In this document: piece after piece, positions 43,651-57,248 of the stretch
Numbering within the stretch: the first letter of the stretch is position 1
Layout of the letters: each line of letters begins with the position of its first letter
DNA from: Georgenia satyanarayanai
GTDB taxonomy: Bacteria > Actinomycetota > Actinomycetes > Actinomycetales > Actinomycetaceae
Assembly (NCBI RefSeq): GCF_009193135.1
Contig: NZ_VUKC01000019.1
Coordinates: 1 to 64,000, forward strand
Length of the DNA: 64,000 nt
Direction of reading: 5' to 3'
The notes under the pieces: generated by a model
The model's database searches: none
What the model was told of the DNA's origin: nothing
What the model saw: only the letters and a program-made list of their open reading frames with translations
Program-made: the position numbers and the translations under genes

Positions 43651-46248
43651 CTACTCGGCCGCGAGCGCGGCCACGGGCGGCGTGCGCACGGCGCTGCGGG
43701 CGGGCAGCACCGAGGCGGCCAGGCCCGCGAGGAGAGCGACGACGACGATCGCGGCGAGGTGGGTCCAGGGCACCGCGAGCTCGAGCTCCCCGGACGGACC
43801 GAGCAGGACCGCCGTCCCGGCCCAGCCGTACAGCAGGCCGAGGACGGCACCGATGAGCACGCCGGCCAGGGCGAGGAAGACGCCCTCGACGGCGAGCATC
43901 CGTCGCAGCTGGCCGCGGGTCAGGCCCATGGCGCGGAGCAGGGCGGACTCGCGGCGCCGTTCGATGACCGACAGCGACAGCGTGTTGGCGACCCCGATGA
44001 GGGCGATGACGACGGCGACGGCGAGCAGCCCGACGACGATCGCGAGCAGCGTGTTGATGACCTGCTCGAAGACCTCCCGCTGAGCGGCCGGGCCGTCGAC
44101 GTACGGCGTGCTGTACATGGCGTCGGGGTCATCGTTGCCGGCGGCCGACTGCGCCTCCGTCAGGCGGTCGGAGACCGCCGTGATCGTCGCGGCGTGCTCG
44201 CTGCCGGACAGGCGTGCCCACAGCTCCGTGACGGGCGCGTCGGGGGCGATCGCCTCGCGCAGCCCGGCCGGGGCGTAGGCCCAGTCGCCCGGGCCGTCGA
44301 CGGAGACGGTCAGCTCCGCCCCGCCGAGGGTGAGCGACTGCCCGTCGGTGACGCCCGCCGTGCGCGCCCAGCCCGACCCGACGAGGAGCGTGTTCGAGCC
44401 GAGGCCCTCGAGCAGCGACTCGTCGAGCACGACGCCCTCGGCGGCCTCCTTGTCGATGAGGCTGACCGTGGTCTCGATCTCGCCGTCGGGTGTCGGGAAG
44501 GTGACGACCGCCTCGGAGACCTCGAAGGTCTCGGCGACGTTCTCCGTGCGCTCGACCGTCTCGAGCTGGGCGGGGGTGAGGGCGCCGGCCCGGCCGGTCT
44601 CCGGGTCCCAGGCGCTGGACGTGACGACGAGGTCGACAGGGAACTCGCTGCGGAGCATCGCGTCGAGGCTGGCGCGGGCACTGACCGCCCCGGTCGACAT
44701 GAGAGCGACGAGGGTGACGCCGATGACGAGCGCGGTGGCGGTCGCGGCGGTCCGGCGTGGGTTGCGGACGGCGTTCGCCGTCGCGATCCGGGCCGGGGTG
44801 CCGCCGCCCAGGCGCCGTGCGACGGCACCGAGGGTCCGGACGACGGACGGGACGACGAAGACCATGCCGAGCATGACGCCGGCGAAGGACACGAAGCCGC
44901 CGAGGATCCCGAGCGCGAGACCGCCGAGCAGGGCGGTCTCCTCGCCGAGGTCGGAGGCCGCGAGGAAGGGGGCGACGGCGACCATGACGCCACCGGTGAC
45001 GATGAGGAGGAGCGAGGCGACGACCCGCCGGCGGGAGGCGCCCCGGGGGTCCGGCGGCTGCGGCGGGCGCAGCGCGGCAAGGGGCGAGACCACCGTGGCT
45101 GCCCGTGCCGGCGAGAGCGCGGCCAGCACGGTGACAAGGGCTCCGGTGACGACCGGGACGATGACGGCGGCGGGGGTGATGCTCACGCTCTCGGGGATCG
45201 CGAACGGCAGGTCCTGGGCGCCGAGCACCCACAGGGCGCCCTGCGCCAGGGCGGTGCCGAGGAGGAGGCCGCCGACCCCGGCGACGACGCCGAGGATGAG
45301 CGCCTCGGTGAGCACCGAGCGGCGCACCTGCCGCTTGGTCGCCCCGACGGCACGCAGGAGCGCGAGGGTGTGGGTGCGCTGGGCGACGAGCACCTGGAAG
45401 GTGTTGGTGATGACGATGGCCGCGACGAACATGGCCAGCGCGCCGAAGGCGAGGATGACGGCGCTGAGGACGTAGGCCTGGCCGGTGAGCTCCTCCAGCC
45501 GCTGCTGGGCGAAGGACTCGCCCGTGTAGACGGACGCCTCCGGCAGCACCTCGGCGACGTCCGCGGCCAGCACCTCGGGGGAGACGCCGTCGGCGGCGCG
45601 CACGAGGACCTCGTCGAAGGCGAGGGCGCGGTCGGTCGCGCCCACCCACGCGTCGCGCTGGGCCTCGGTGACGAGCACGGTCGAGCCGGCACCGACGAGT
45701 GGGGAGGGGTCCTGCAGGAGCCCGACCACGGTGAGCTCGTCCTCGGTGACGGGGTTGGTCTCCTCCACGCCGGCCGGCGCGGGCAGGTAGACGTCCGCGG
45801 ACAGGGTGAGCGTGTCACCGAGACCGATCTCCAGCCGCTCGGCGGAGGAGGCGCTGAGCGCGGTCTCGCCCGGCGCCGTCGGGAACGCGCCGTCGAGGAG
45901 CGTGGCGCCCGAGAGGCCCGGCGAACCGACCGTCTCCACCGAGGACCAGTCCTGACGTCCGCCCGCCACGAGCGAGCCGAAGATGGTGAGGTGGCCGTCG
46001 GCGACGGTGACGCCGGGCAGTGCGCGCACCTCGTCGAGCTGGTCGGGGGTGATGAGCTCGGCGCCGGCCGGGACGACGACGTCCGCGTCGGCGATGTCGG
46101 CGGTGACGGCGCCGTAGGTGGTGTCGCGGATGACCGCGGTCCCCAGGAGGGTGGCGGCGATGAAGGCGGTGCCGAGCACGATGGCCAGCCCGGCGGCGAG
46201 GAGGCGGCCGGTGCTGCGCCGCATCTGGGTCAGGGTGAGGCGCAGCAT
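43651..46248 (-). CDS. FtsX-like ABC transporter permease (two FtsX domains)
   Basis: 865-residue membrane protein with the duplicated MacB/FtsX layout: an N-terminal helix, a large external domain (about 45-250), three helices with TFQVLVAQRTHTLALLRAVGATKRQV, then a second external domain and three final helices with ERRRESALLRAMGLTRGQL. The repeated 'RALGA(T/L)' loops are the ATPase contact. The ATG overlaps the ATPase stop (TGATG). Substrates in this family are peptides, lipoproteins or antimicrobials. A two-component system lies just upstream on the same strand. Confidence 0.92.
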   Translation of the reverse strand: MLRLTLTQMRRSTGRLLAAGLAIVLGTAFIAATLLGTAVIRDTTYGAVTADIADADVVVPAGAELITPDQLDEVRALPGVTVADGHLTIFGSLVAGGRQDWSSVETVGSPGLSGATLLDGAFPTAPGETALSASSAERLEIGLGDTLTLSADVYLPAPAGVEETNPVTEDELTVVGLLQDPSPLVGAGSTVLVTEAQRDAWVGATDRALAFDEVLVRAADGVSPEVLAADVAEVLPEASVYTGESFAQQRLEELTGQAYVLSAVILAFGALAMFVAAIVITNTFQVLVAQRTHTLALLRAVGATKRQVRRSVLTEALILGVVAGVGGLLLGTALAQGALWVLGAQDLPFAIPESVSITPAAVIVPVVTGALVTVLAALSPARAATVVSPLAALRPPQPPDPRGASRRRVVASLLLIVTGGVMVAVAPFLAASDLGEETALLGGLALGILGGFVSFAGVMLGMVFVVPSVVRTLGAVARRLGGGTPARIATANAVRNPRRTAATATALVIGVTLVALMSTGAVSARASLDAMLRSEFPVDLVVTSSAWDPETGRAGALTPAQLETVERTENVAETFEVSEAVVTFPTPDGEIETTVSLIDKEAAEGVVLDESLLEGLGSNTLLVGSGWARTAGVTDGQSLTLGGAELTVSVDGPGDWAYAPAGLREAIAPDAPVTELWARLSGSEHAATITAVSDRLTEAQSAAGNDDPDAMYSTPYVDGPAAQREVFEQVINTLLAIVVGLLAVAVVIALIGVANTLSLSVIERRRESALLRAMGLTRGQLRRMLAVEGVFLALAGVLIGAVLGLLYGWAGTAVLLGPSGELELAVPWTHLAAIVVVALLAGLAASVLPARSAVRTPPVAALAAE

Positions 46249-46997
46249 CAGGCGTTCACCGTGCGCAGCGCGTCGAGGCCGGCGAGGACCGACTCGGGGG
46301 TCGGGCTCTGGATCGTCCCGGCGATGCGGCCGTCGGCGAGCAGGACGACGCTGTCGGCGTAGGACGCCGCCGCCGGGTCGTGGGTGACCATGACGACCGT
46401 CTGGCCCAGCTCGCGGACGCTGGTGCGCAGGAAGGAGAGCACCTCCGCGCCGGAGCGGGAGTCGAGGTTGCCGGTGGGCTCGTCGGCGAAGACGACCTCG
46501 GGGCGGGTGATGAGGGCGCGGGCGATCGCCACGCGCTGCTGCTGACCACCGGACAGCTCGCTGGGCCGGTGAGTGAGGCGCTCACGCAGGCCGAGGGTGT
46601 CGACGAGGGTGTCCAGCCAGCCCTGGTCCGGGGTCGTGCCCGCGAGCTCGCAGGGCAGGGTGATGTTCTGCAGCGCGGTGAACATCGGCAGCAGGTTGAA
46701 GGACTGGAAGACGAAGCCGACGCGCTCGCGGCGCAGGAGGGTGAGCGCGGTGTCGCCCAGGCTGGTGAGCTCGGTGTCACCGAGCACCACCTGGCCGTCG
46801 GTCGCGGTGTCGAGGCCCGCGAGCAGGTGCATGAGCGTGGACTTGCCCGAGCCGGACGGGCCCATGATGGCGGTGAACTCACCGGCCGCGAAGGCCACGT
46901 CGACGCCGCGCAGGGCGTGGACGGCGACGTCTCCGCTGCCGTAGACCTTGCTCAGGGCACGAGCGCGGACCGCTGCTCGGCTGGGGGAAGTGCTCAC
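46248..46997 (-). CDS. MacB/LolD-type ABC ATP-binding protein
   Basis: 249-residue ATPase: Walker A GPSGSGKST, Q-loop FVFQSFNLLP, signature LSGGQQQRVAI, Walker B VVFADEPTGNLD, H-loop VTHDPAAAS. NLDS after Walker B is typical of the MacB/LolD class that pairs with FtsX-type permeases. GTG at 46997 has GAGGAGAA upstream. It is coupled to the permease by a one-base overlap and probably answers to the response regulator upstream. Confidence 0.93.
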   Translation of the reverse strand: MSTSPSRAAVRARALSKVYGSGDVAVHALRGVDVAFAAGEFTAIMGPSGSGKSTLMHLLAGLDTATDGQVVLGDTELTSLGDTALTLLRRERVGFVFQSFNLLPMFTALQNITLPCELAGTTPDQGWLDTLVDTLGLRERLTHRPSELSGGQQQRVAIARALITRPEVVFADEPTGNLDSRSGAEVLSFLRTSVRELGQTVVMVTHDPAAASYADSVVLLADGRIAGTIQSPTPESVLAGLDALRTVNA

Positions 46998-47122
46998 AGG
47001 GGGTTCTCCTCGGTGGGGCGGCGGTGGGCCGCGTCTGGTGATGTCACCGACGCTACGAGCGCCGCCCCCGGCACCGCGTCGTGCCGTGGACCCGTTCTCG
47101 GGTCATCCCGTGGTCGTACGCC

Positions 47123-47141
47123 GGGCGGACCGTGTCCGCCC
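47123..47141 (-). terminator. Hairpin after the response regulator gene
   Basis: GGGCGGAC-cgt-GTCCGCCC, 15 bases beyond the stop codon. The remaining ~125 bases to the ABC operon would then hold that operon's promoter. Confidence 0.6.
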
Positions 47142-47155
47142 ACCGGCGTGCCCTG

Positions 47156-47848
47156 CTAGGAGCCGGGGGTGACGAGGCCGGTCTCGTAGGCGACGACGAC
47201 GGCCTGGACGCGGTCGCGCGCGCCCAGCTTGGCCAGCACGCGCCCGACGTGGGTCTTGACCGTGGCCTCGGCGACGTAGAGCTCCGCCGCGATCTCGGTG
47301 TTGCTGCGCCCGCGCGCCATGAGGACGAGGACCTCGCGCTCGCGGTCGGTGAGGGTGTCCAGGACGGCGGGAGGTGCCTTCTGCTCGTCCGGCAGGATCT
47401 GGGCGAGGTGCTCGATGAGCCGCTTGGTGGAGGAGGGGGCGATGACCCCGTCGCCCGCGTGGACGGTGCGGATGGCGTCGAGCATGTCCTCCGGTGGCAC
47501 GTCCTTGAGGAGGAAGCCGCTCGCCCCCGCCTTGATCGCGCGCATGACGTACTCGTCGAGGTCGAAGGTCGTGAGGATGACGACCTTCGGGCCGTCGCTG
47601 CCGCGGCTGGTCAGCTCCTCGGTGGCGGTGAGCCCGTCCATGCCCGCCATGCGCACGTCCATGAGGACGACGTCGGCGGCGTAGGACTCGAGCATGCGCA
47701 GCGCCTGGGCGCCGTCGGAGGCCTCGGCGACGACCTCCATGTCGGGCTGGGAGTTGATGACGAGCGCGAAGCCGGCGCGCACGAGCTGCTGGTCGTCGAC
47801 GAGGGCGACGCGGATGCGGATGGGGGAGGGCTGTGGGGGAGTGCTCAC
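47156..47848 (-). CDS. NarL/LuxR-family response regulator
   Basis: 230-residue two-domain regulator. The receiver has DDQQLVRAG, phosphorylated Asp in [14 protein letters not shown], Thr in [11 protein letters not shown] and the Lys of LLKDVPPE. The LuxR-type helix-turn-helix is [25 protein letters not shown] at 47848 overlaps the TGA of the kinase gene, so the pair is translated together. The nearest plausible target is the MacB/FtsX operon just downstream (inference). Confidence 0.95.
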   Translation of the reverse strand: MSTPPQPSPIRIRVALVDDQQLVRAGFALVINSQPDMEVVAEASDGAQALRMLESYAADVVLMDVRMAGMDGLTATEELTSRGSDGPKVVILTTFDLDEYVMRAIKAGASGFLLKDVPPEDMLDAIRTVHAGDGVIAPSSTKRLIEHLAQILPDEQKAPPAVLDTLTDREREVLVLMARGRSNTEIAAELYVAEATVKTHVGRVLAKLGARDRVQAVVVAYETGLVTPGS

Positions 47849-49296
47849 GGCGTTCCGTTCTGCTGGGGCTGCGGCCATGATGCCGGAGCCAGCGGAGCGC
47901 CGTCGCCCGCGCCGAGGAGGAAGGCCGGTGACTGGCCCCCCGGCAGCGGGATCTCCGCGCGCACCCGGTAACCACCCCCGGGCTTCGCCCCCACCTCCAG
48001 GGTGCCGCCGAAGAGCGCGACGCGCTCCTGCATGCCGACCAGCCCGTGCCCGGCGCCGTCGCTCGTCGCAGCGGCGCCGCGGCCGGTGTCGTCGACCTGG
48101 ATCGAGAGGCGCTGGGTGGACCACTGGAGCATCACGGTGGCGCTCGCGGTGGGCCCGCCGTGCTTGAGCACGTTGGTCAGCGCCTCCTGGCAGATCCGGT
48201 AGACGGTGAGCCCGAGGCCCGGGGGCAGCGGACGGGCCTGGCCCACGCGCACGAGGGAGACGTCGAGACCCGAGGAGCGCACCTGCTCGACGAGCGTGTC
48301 GAGATCCGCGTCGATGGGCTGCGGGGTGGTGGTCTCGGGCTGCCCGTCGGTGCCGGGCGCGCGCAGGACACCGAGGATCTTGCGCATGTCCGCGAGCGCG
48401 GCACGGCCCGTCTCGCTGATCGTCGTCAGAGCCCGGACGGCGGCGTCGGGGTCGGCGGTGGCGGCGTAGCGACCGCCGTCGGCCTGGGCGATGACGACGG
48501 ACAGGGAGTGGGCGACGACGTCGTGCATCTCGCGGGCGATCCGCGAACGTTCGGCGGCCGTGGCGATCTGCGCCTGCTGGTCACGCTCGATCTCGAGGCG
48601 GCGGGCACGCTCGGACAACGTCTCGGTGTGGGCGAGCCGGCTGCGCCGCACCAGCCCCATGGCCCAGACGAACAGGGACACGACGCCGAGGAGTGCGCCG
48701 ATGACGGTGATGAAGATGAAGTCGTTGAGGGAGAACCGGAGATCCAGGGAGCCGCCGCCGCCCGCCACCCCGGGCCCGGAGGACGCGGCGAGCCACCCCG
48801 CCAGGAGCAGCCCCCCGAAGATCGCGCTGACGAGGGCGAGCCGGCCGGCCCACACGGGGCCGTGGACGGTCACCGAGTACAGGGCGACGAAGATGAGGAC
48901 GTCGGCGACGACGAGGGGTGCCCCGCCGAGGAAGTGGAGGAGCGCCGCCGCATAGACGACGACGGCCGAGGGCACGGGCCGCGACCGGCGCCAGTAGAGC
49001 GCGGCCGGCATGACGATCGAGGCGACCGTCGCGAGGAAGATGCTCGGGGCGCTCGGGTAGGACGCCCCGGAGAGCAGTGAGGGCAGCGCGACGAACACCG
49101 CCAGCCCGAGGGCCAGGAGCAGGTCGGTGGTGCGGCTGCCGCCGCGCAGTGCCGGCGCGGGCGCGGTGGGTGCGCCCGTGAAGGTGGGCTGTGTGGCGCC
49201 CTGCCACGGTGGGGTGCGGACCCGCTGGCCGGGCTGCGGAGGCGGCGGGGGGTAGGGCCCCGAGGGGGAGCCGGGCGCGCTCGGCGGGGTGCTCAC
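47845..49296 (-). CDS. HisKA_3 (NarX/DesK-type) sensor histidine kinase
   Basis: 483-residue kinase. The first ~55 residues are Pro/Gly-rich and cytoplasmic, followed by about six membrane segments (60-220). The H-box is [20 protein letters not shown], the N-box [13 protein letters not shown], and the glycine box [11 protein letters not shown]. No extracytoplasmic sensor domain is present, so it may sense within the membrane, like kinases that guard ABC exporters. GTG at 49296 is only four bases after the SRAP stop, so it may be read from the SRAP promoter. Confidence 0.93.
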   Translation of the reverse strand: MSTPPSAPGSPSGPYPPPPPQPGQRVRTPPWQGATQPTFTGAPTAPAPALRGGSRTTDLLLALGLAVFVALPSLLSGASYPSAPSIFLATVASIVMPAALYWRRSRPVPSAVVVYAAALLHFLGGAPLVVADVLIFVALYSVTVHGPVWAGRLALVSAIFGGLLLAGWLAASSGPGVAGGGGSLDLRFSLNDFIFITVIGALLGVVSLFVWAMGLVRRSRLAHTETLSERARRLEIERDQQAQIATAAERSRIAREMHDVVAHSLSVVIAQADGGRYAATADPDAAVRALTTISETGRAALADMRKILGVLRAPGTDGQPETTTPQPIDADLDTLVEQVRSSGLDVSLVRVGQARPLPPGLGLTVYRICQEALTNVLKHGGPTASATVMLQWSTQRLSIQVDDTGRGAAATSDGAGHGLVGMQERVALFGGTLEVGAKPGGGYRVRAEIPLPGGQSPAFLLGAGDGAPLAPASWPQPQQNGTP

Positions 49297-49300
49297 CGGC

Positions 49301-50005
49301 TCAGTCCACCGGTTCGATGAGGGCCGGGGAGTCCACCCGGACGTTGCCGACCTGCGGGCCGACGCGGTGGAACTCCATCCGGGGCCGCTCGGGGGCGATG
49401 GCCGCGAGTGCCTCCTCGGGCGCGGTGACGGAGGGGTCCAGCCACTGTGCGACCGCGGCGCGGCGCAGGACGACGGGCTCGCGGTCGTGGATGCCGGCGA
49501 GCTGGGAGCGGGCGGGCTGGGTGAGGATGGTCGTGGACAGGAGCCAACGGCTGGGGTCGTTCTCGTCCTTGCTCGGGTCGCGCCAGAAGGCGTAGAGCCC
49601 GGCGAAGGCGAGCGGGGCGGCGTCGGCCCGGTGGATGAAGTGGGGCGTCTTCGAGCCGTCGGGGTTCTTGCGCCACTCGTAGTAGCCGTCGGCCGGCAGG
49701 ATGCAGCGGCGGGTGCGCAGGGACTTGGCGAAGGCGTTCTTCTCCGCGACCGTCTCGATGCGGGCGTTGATCATCCGCGCACCGATCTTCGGGTCGCTCG
49801 CGAAGGGCGGCACGAGGCCCCAGCGGGCGGCGTGCATCTGTCGGCCGGCGTCGGCCTCGGCGCGCTCGAGCACCACCCTGACCTGGTCGGTGGGCGCCAC
49901 GTTGAAGGAGGGGTGGACGCCGATCGCGTCCTCCGCGATCTCGGCGACGTCGAAGGCGTCAGCGAGCTCCTGGGCCTGACGGAAGGAGGCATAACGTCCG
50001 CACAT
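49301..50005 (-). CDS. SRAP/YedK protein, abasic-site DNA-protein crosslink enzyme
   Basis: 234-residue HMCES-type protein that attaches its Cys2 covalently to abasic sites in single-stranded DNA. MCGRY at the N-terminus fixes the start (ATG 50005) because Cys2 must be exposed. An upstream ATG two codons earlier would mask it. Other active-site parts are NVAPTDQV, ARMINARIETV, PADGYYEW (Glu) and IHDREPVVL (His). It is divergent from ligA, which is functionally fitting. Unusually, it is followed after four bases by a two-component kinase gene. Confidence 0.93.
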   Translation of the reverse strand: MCGRYASFRQAQELADAFDVAEIAEDAIGVHPSFNVAPTDQVRVVLERAEADAGRQMHAARWGLVPPFASDPKIGARMINARIETVAEKNAFAKSLRTRRCILPADGYYEWRKNPDGSKTPHFIHRADAAPLAFAGLYAFWRDPSKDENDPSRWLLSTTILTQPARSQLAGIHDREPVVLRRAAVAQWLDPSVTAPEEALAAIAPERPRMEFHRVGPQVGNVRVDSPALIEPVD

Positions 50006-50031
50006 GGTCATAGCGTGCCAGGGGCCCCTGA

Positions 50032-53215
<3,184 letters not shown>

Positions 53216-53219
<4 letters not shown>

Positions 53220-54280
53220 CGAGCTTCGGACTGTCCGCCTACTTCCGCCACCTCGACGTCGCGGAGCAGGTCTGCGCCACCGCCCGCGAGGACGGCTTCA
53301 CCATGCTCTTCGGCTCCCTGCACGTGCCCGAGGAGCCCGACGGCGACTTCCGCGCCCGCATGCAGCGGGTCGGGTCGATGGCCCAGGACGCCGGCCTCGG
53401 TCTCGTCGTCGACATCTCCGGCCCGTCCCTCGCGGCGGTCGGGCTGGACGTGGCGACAGCGGGAACGATGCGTGAGTGGGGCGTCAGCGCCCTGCGGGTG
53501 GACTACGGGCTGAGCGACGCGGACATCGTCGCGCTGTCCCGCTCGATCCCGATCTGGTTCAACGCCTCCACCGCCACGGCGGGGGACTTCGAGCGCCTCG
53601 TCGGGATGGGGCTGCGCACCGAGGGCATCGGCATCTCCCACAACTTCTACCCCAAGCCGTGGACCGGGCTGGCCGACGAGTTCCTCGACACCCAGACCCG
53701 GATGTTCCACGAGCTCGGCTTCACCGTCCAGGCGTGGGTGCCCGGTGACGGCCTGCGGCGCATCCCGCTCGGCTTCGGGCTGCCCACCCTCGAGCGCCAC
53801 CGCGACGTCCACCCGCTGGCCGCGGCGCTGGACCTGCGTCGTGCCGGCATCGACGACGTCTTCGTCGGTGACCCGTCCCTGTCCGAGCGCACGCGCCGCG
53901 CCTGGCGGGCGTGGGCGCTGGAGGACGTCGTCGAGCTCGAGGTCGAGCTCACCGCGCCGGTCCCGCAGGCCGTCGCGGAGCGGCTCACCGTGCTCGACCG
54001 CAACCGCACCGACGACGCCGCCGCCATGGTCCGTCTCGAGGGCGCCCGGGGCGCGCTGGCCGACGTCGCGATCCCCGCCGGCCCCACCGTGGGGCGCGCG
54101 CTGGGCTCGGTGACCGTCGACAACGACGCCGCCGGCCGGTACAAGGGTGAGATCGCGATCCAGCGGGTCGACCTCCCGGCCGACGCGACCGTCAACGTCG
54201 TGGGCCACGTCGTCGCCCAGGACCACGACCTCCTCAGCCGCATCGCCCCCGGCCAGCGGGTCCGCCTCCGCCTCCGCTGA
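53216..54280 (+). CDS. MupG-like 6-phospho-N-acetylmuramidase (DUF871)
   Basis: 354-residue protein of the DUF871/MupG family, which in Staphylococcus cleaves MurNAc-6-phosphate-GlcNAc during wall recycling. Recognised segments are the barrel start FGLSAYFRHLDVAEQV, DGFTMLFGSLHVPEE, LRVDYGLSDADIV, ISHNFYPKPWTGL and the C-terminal GEIAIQRVDLPADATVN domain. GTG at 53216 overlaps the GNAT stop. No PTS transporter or MurQ gene is in the window, so the recycling role is inferred from family alone. Confidence 0.85.
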
Positions 54281-54340
54281 CCCGCACGTCCCTCGCACGC
54301 CGACGGACGAGTTCATCCGGGGCGTGGGCGACCGTCCTCC

Positions 54341-55909
54341 TCAGAGGATGACGACGACCTGCACGAGGAGGATCTTGGTGATCATCCCGACGGCGAAGAG
54401 CGCGGCGTAGCCCGCCTCCACCCGTTCGTCGGTCACCCGGGAGCTGGCGTAGGCGAGGATCGCCGGCTGCCCGACGAAGCCGGCGAGCCCGCCCGCCGTG
54501 CGTGCCGTGCTCTGCCCGAGGAGGCGAGCGGCGAGCACGAAGCCCGCTCCGGCCAGCGCCGTCAGCACCGCCCCGGCCAGGACCACGCGCAGCCCCAGCC
54601 CGGTGAAGGCCTGCGCGACGAAGGCCTGCCCCGAGGCGAGGCCGGTCGCCCCGAGGAAGAGCAGCAGACCGAGCTGGCGGATGGTGAGGTTCGCCGAGCT
54701 CGGCAGCGTCCACACGATGGGTCCGGTCCGGTCCAGCCGCCCCAGCACCATCCCGACGACGAGCGGTCCGGCCGCGGAGCCGAGCGCGAAGGCCACGCCG
54801 CCCGGCAGCGGGAGGGTGAGTAGACCGAGGAGGAGCCCGACGGCGACGCCGGTGCCCAGGGAGAGCGGGTCGATCTCGCTCACGCGCCGTTCGGAGTCAC
54901 CGAACAGCTCGGACAGGGCGGTGAGCTGCCCCCGCGGGAAGACGACCCGCACCCGGTCCCCGAGCTGGAGGACGAGGTCCTCGTGCGCGAGCAGGTCGGT
55001 GTCCCCCCGTCGCACGCGGGTGACGACCCCGTCGAAGCGCCCGGGGATGTCGAGCTCGTGCACGGTACGACCCGCGACCCGCTGGTCGGAGACGACGAAG
55101 CGCCGGAAGTGGACCACCGAGCGGTCGTGGGCCAGGTGTCGGTGCACCCGCCGGCCCAGGTGCGCGACGGCGTCGTGCACGGCCTGGCGCGACCCGACGA
55201 CGACGACCCGGTCACCGGGCCGCAGCTCCTCGTCCTCGTCGACCACGCCCATCCGCCCCTCCCGCTCGAGGTAGGACAGGCGCACCGTGCCCTCGCGGTA
55301 GCCGGGGATGTCCCGGAGCGGGCCGGGGTGGAGCACCTCGGCACTCACGTCGACGAGCCCGATCCCCGCCCGGGGCTCCGGGTCGCGCGCCGAGGTCCAC
55401 GGACGGGAGACGACGACGGCGACGAGCAGGATCGTGACGACCACGCCGAGCGGGTAGGCGAGGGAGTAGCCGATGGCGGGCTCCTGGGTGCCGGTCGCCG
55501 TCGTCGCGGCGGCGAGGGCCGGTGTGGCGGTGAGCGATCCGGCGAAGACCCCGCCCACCATGCCCGCCGGGATGTCCAGGACCCGGCCCAGGACAACGGC
55601 GCCGCCGGCCACGACCGCGAGCACCCCCGCCGCGGCCGCGAGTGTCGGCAGCTGGGGGCGCAGGTCGCGGAAGAAGCGGCCCCCGGCCGCGAGGCCGACC
55701 ATGTAGACGAAGAGCACCAGCCCCAGGGTCTGGACCAGACCGAAGCCCTCGCCGAGCCGCGGGTCCAGCGCCCCGACCGCCAGGCCGACGAACAGGGCCC
55801 CGGCGGCGCCGAAGCGCACCGGGCCGAAGGGCACCATGCCCAGCAGCGTCCCCGCCGCCACGACGAGCATGATCGTCAGCAGCGGGTTGGCCGCGAGGAG
55901 GTCGACCAC
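54341..55909 (-). CDS. AspT/YidE-YbjL-type transporter with two RCK-C domains
   Basis: 522-residue membrane protein. Five or so helices (residues 1-170), two TrkA-C (RCK-C) domains (about 200-360, including DEDEELRPGDRVVVVG and LVLQLGDRVRVVFP) and a second helix bundle make the layout of the aspartate:alanine exchanger family. GSLTATPALAAA and VGQPAILAYAS are the inverted family repeats. GTG at 55909. It lies ten bases after the phospholipase-type gene on the same strand. Substrate unknown. Confidence 0.88.
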   Translation of the reverse strand: MVDLLAANPLLTIMLVVAAGTLLGMVPFGPVRFGAAGALFVGLAVGALDPRLGEGFGLVQTLGLVLFVYMVGLAAGGRFFRDLRPQLPTLAAAAGVLAVVAGGAVVLGRVLDIPAGMVGGVFAGSLTATPALAAATTATGTQEPAIGYSLAYPLGVVVTILLVAVVVSRPWTSARDPEPRAGIGLVDVSAEVLHPGPLRDIPGYREGTVRLSYLEREGRMGVVDEDEELRPGDRVVVVGSRQAVHDAVAHLGRRVHRHLAHDRSVVHFRRFVVSDQRVAGRTVHELDIPGRFDGVVTRVRRGDTDLLAHEDLVLQLGDRVRVVFPRGQLTALSELFGDSERRVSEIDPLSLGTGVAVGLLLGLLTLPLPGGVAFALGSAAGPLVVGMVLGRLDRTGPIVWTLPSSANLTIRQLGLLLFLGATGLASGQAFVAQAFTGLGLRVVLAGAVLTALAGAGFVLAARLLGQSTARTAGGLAGFVGQPAILAYASSRVTDERVEAGYAALFAVGMITKILLVQVVVIL

Positions 55910-55919
55910 GCGCCGGCCC

Positions 55920-57179
55920 TCAGAACAGCCAGCGCAGCGGGTGGAGGAGCTCCTCGCCGACGCGCGCGAGGTGGGACCGCTGCTCCCACTCCTCGATGGT
56001 CAGCTGCCGGGCGTTGGTGAGGTCGGTCGCGAAGACCTCCTCCATGTGCGCGGCGAGGTCCTCGTCATGGATCTCGAGATTGATCTCGAAGTTCCCGAGC
56101 ATGGACATCCGGTCGATGTTCGTCGTGCCGATGGTCGTCCAGCGGCCGTCGACGGTCGCGGTCTTCGCGTGGACCATCGCGCCCTGGTAGAGCCAGATCG
56201 CCACGCCGCCGCGCAGGATCCTGTCGTAGAAGGACCGGGCCACCCAGTCGGCCAGGACGTGGTTGGACACCTCGGGGATGAGGACCCGCACGTCCACGCC
56301 GCGCCTGGCGGCGCCGAGCATGGCCTCGAGGAACTCGGGGTCGGGGATGAAGTAGCCCTGGGTGATGTAGACGTGCTGGACGGCGCGGTCCATCGCGTCG
56401 ATGTAGGCACCGCGCACCGGGAACAGCATCGAGGAGGGGGTGTTGCGCGCCGCGCGGATCCGCGAGTTCCACGAGTGGGCCCCGCGGTCGGCGAGCTCGG
56501 GGTGGTGGGGCTCGCGGTGGGCGTTCCAGAAGTCGACGAAGGCGTTGTCGAGCTCCCAGACGGCCGGGCCCTCGACCCGCAGGTGGGTGTCGCGCCACTG
56601 GGTCGCGTACAGCTCACCGATGTTGTAGCCGCCGACGAAGCCGACCTCGCCGTCGACGACGAGGATCTTGCGGTGGTCACGGCCGGACTTGCGCATGTTG
56701 AGCGTGAGCAGGCCGGGGCGCCACAGCGGGAACTTCAGCGTGTGGACGGAGTCGGGGAAGCGCTTGAAGGCCGGCGGGACGACGAGGTTGCCCCAGGAGT
56801 CGAAGACGACGTAGACCGCGACGCCGCGCTCGGCGGCGGCGATGAGCTCGCGCTTGAACTCGTGGCCGACGGAGTCGTCCTTCCAGATGAAGGTCTCGAA
56901 GAGGATGTACTCGCGCGCACCGCGGATGGCCTCGAGCATCGCGGCGTAGATGTCCTCGCCGTAGGTGTAGACGGTGAGCTCGGAGTCCCCGACGTCGACT
57001 CCCACCGGGGCCGTGCGAGGGAAGTCACCGCCGGGCGGCTGGCGTCGCTTGCGCAGCGTGTCCACGCCCCAGACGGTGGTGGCGGCGGCGAGCTGGGCAC
57101 CGGCCAGCCCCAGGACACCCCACTTCACGGCGCGACGGACCCGTGGGCGCAGCCAGTGGCGGACCGTGCTCAGCTTCAT
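55920..57179 (-). CDS. Phospholipase D-superfamily / cardiolipin synthase-like protein
   Basis: 419-residue protein with one N-terminal membrane segment (about 18-40) and two HKD motifs: DHRKILVVDGEVGFVGG and HAKTATVDGRWTTIGTTN. Spacing and YGEDIYAAMLEAIRGA are as in bacterial cardiolipin synthases (Cls), which join two phosphatidylglycerols. Since actinobacteria also have a CDP-alcohol type enzyme, the precise activity is open. ATG at 57179. It is divergent from gatC. Confidence 0.88.
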   Translation of the reverse strand: MKLSTVRHWLRPRVRRAVKWGVLGLAGAQLAAATTVWGVDTLRKRRQPPGGDFPRTAPVGVDVGDSELTVYTYGEDIYAAMLEAIRGAREYILFETFIWKDDSVGHEFKRELIAAAERGVAVYVVFDSWGNLVVPPAFKRFPDSVHTLKFPLWRPGLLTLNMRKSGRDHRKILVVDGEVGFVGGYNIGELYATQWRDTHLRVEGPAVWELDNAFVDFWNAHREPHHPELADRGAHSWNSRIRAARNTPSSMLFPVRGAYIDAMDRAVQHVYITQGYFIPDPEFLEAMLGAARRGVDVRVLIPEVSNHVLADWVARSFYDRILRGGVAIWLYQGAMVHAKTATVDGRWTTIGTTNIDRMSMLGNFEINLEIHDEDLAAHMEEVFATDLTNARQLTIEEWEQRSHLARVGEELLHPLRWLF

Positions 57180-57248
57180 CCCCCCAACCTAGAGCAGCAT
57201 GCGCGGGCCTCGCGGCCCCCCGGGCCGGGGGCGATAGACTCGGCAGCC

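Noticed and set aside
43759-46362. An 867-codon plus-strand frame opposite the FtsX-type permease
   Set aside because: Shadow. The minus frame has helices and FtsX motifs, this one is charged low-complexity sequence.
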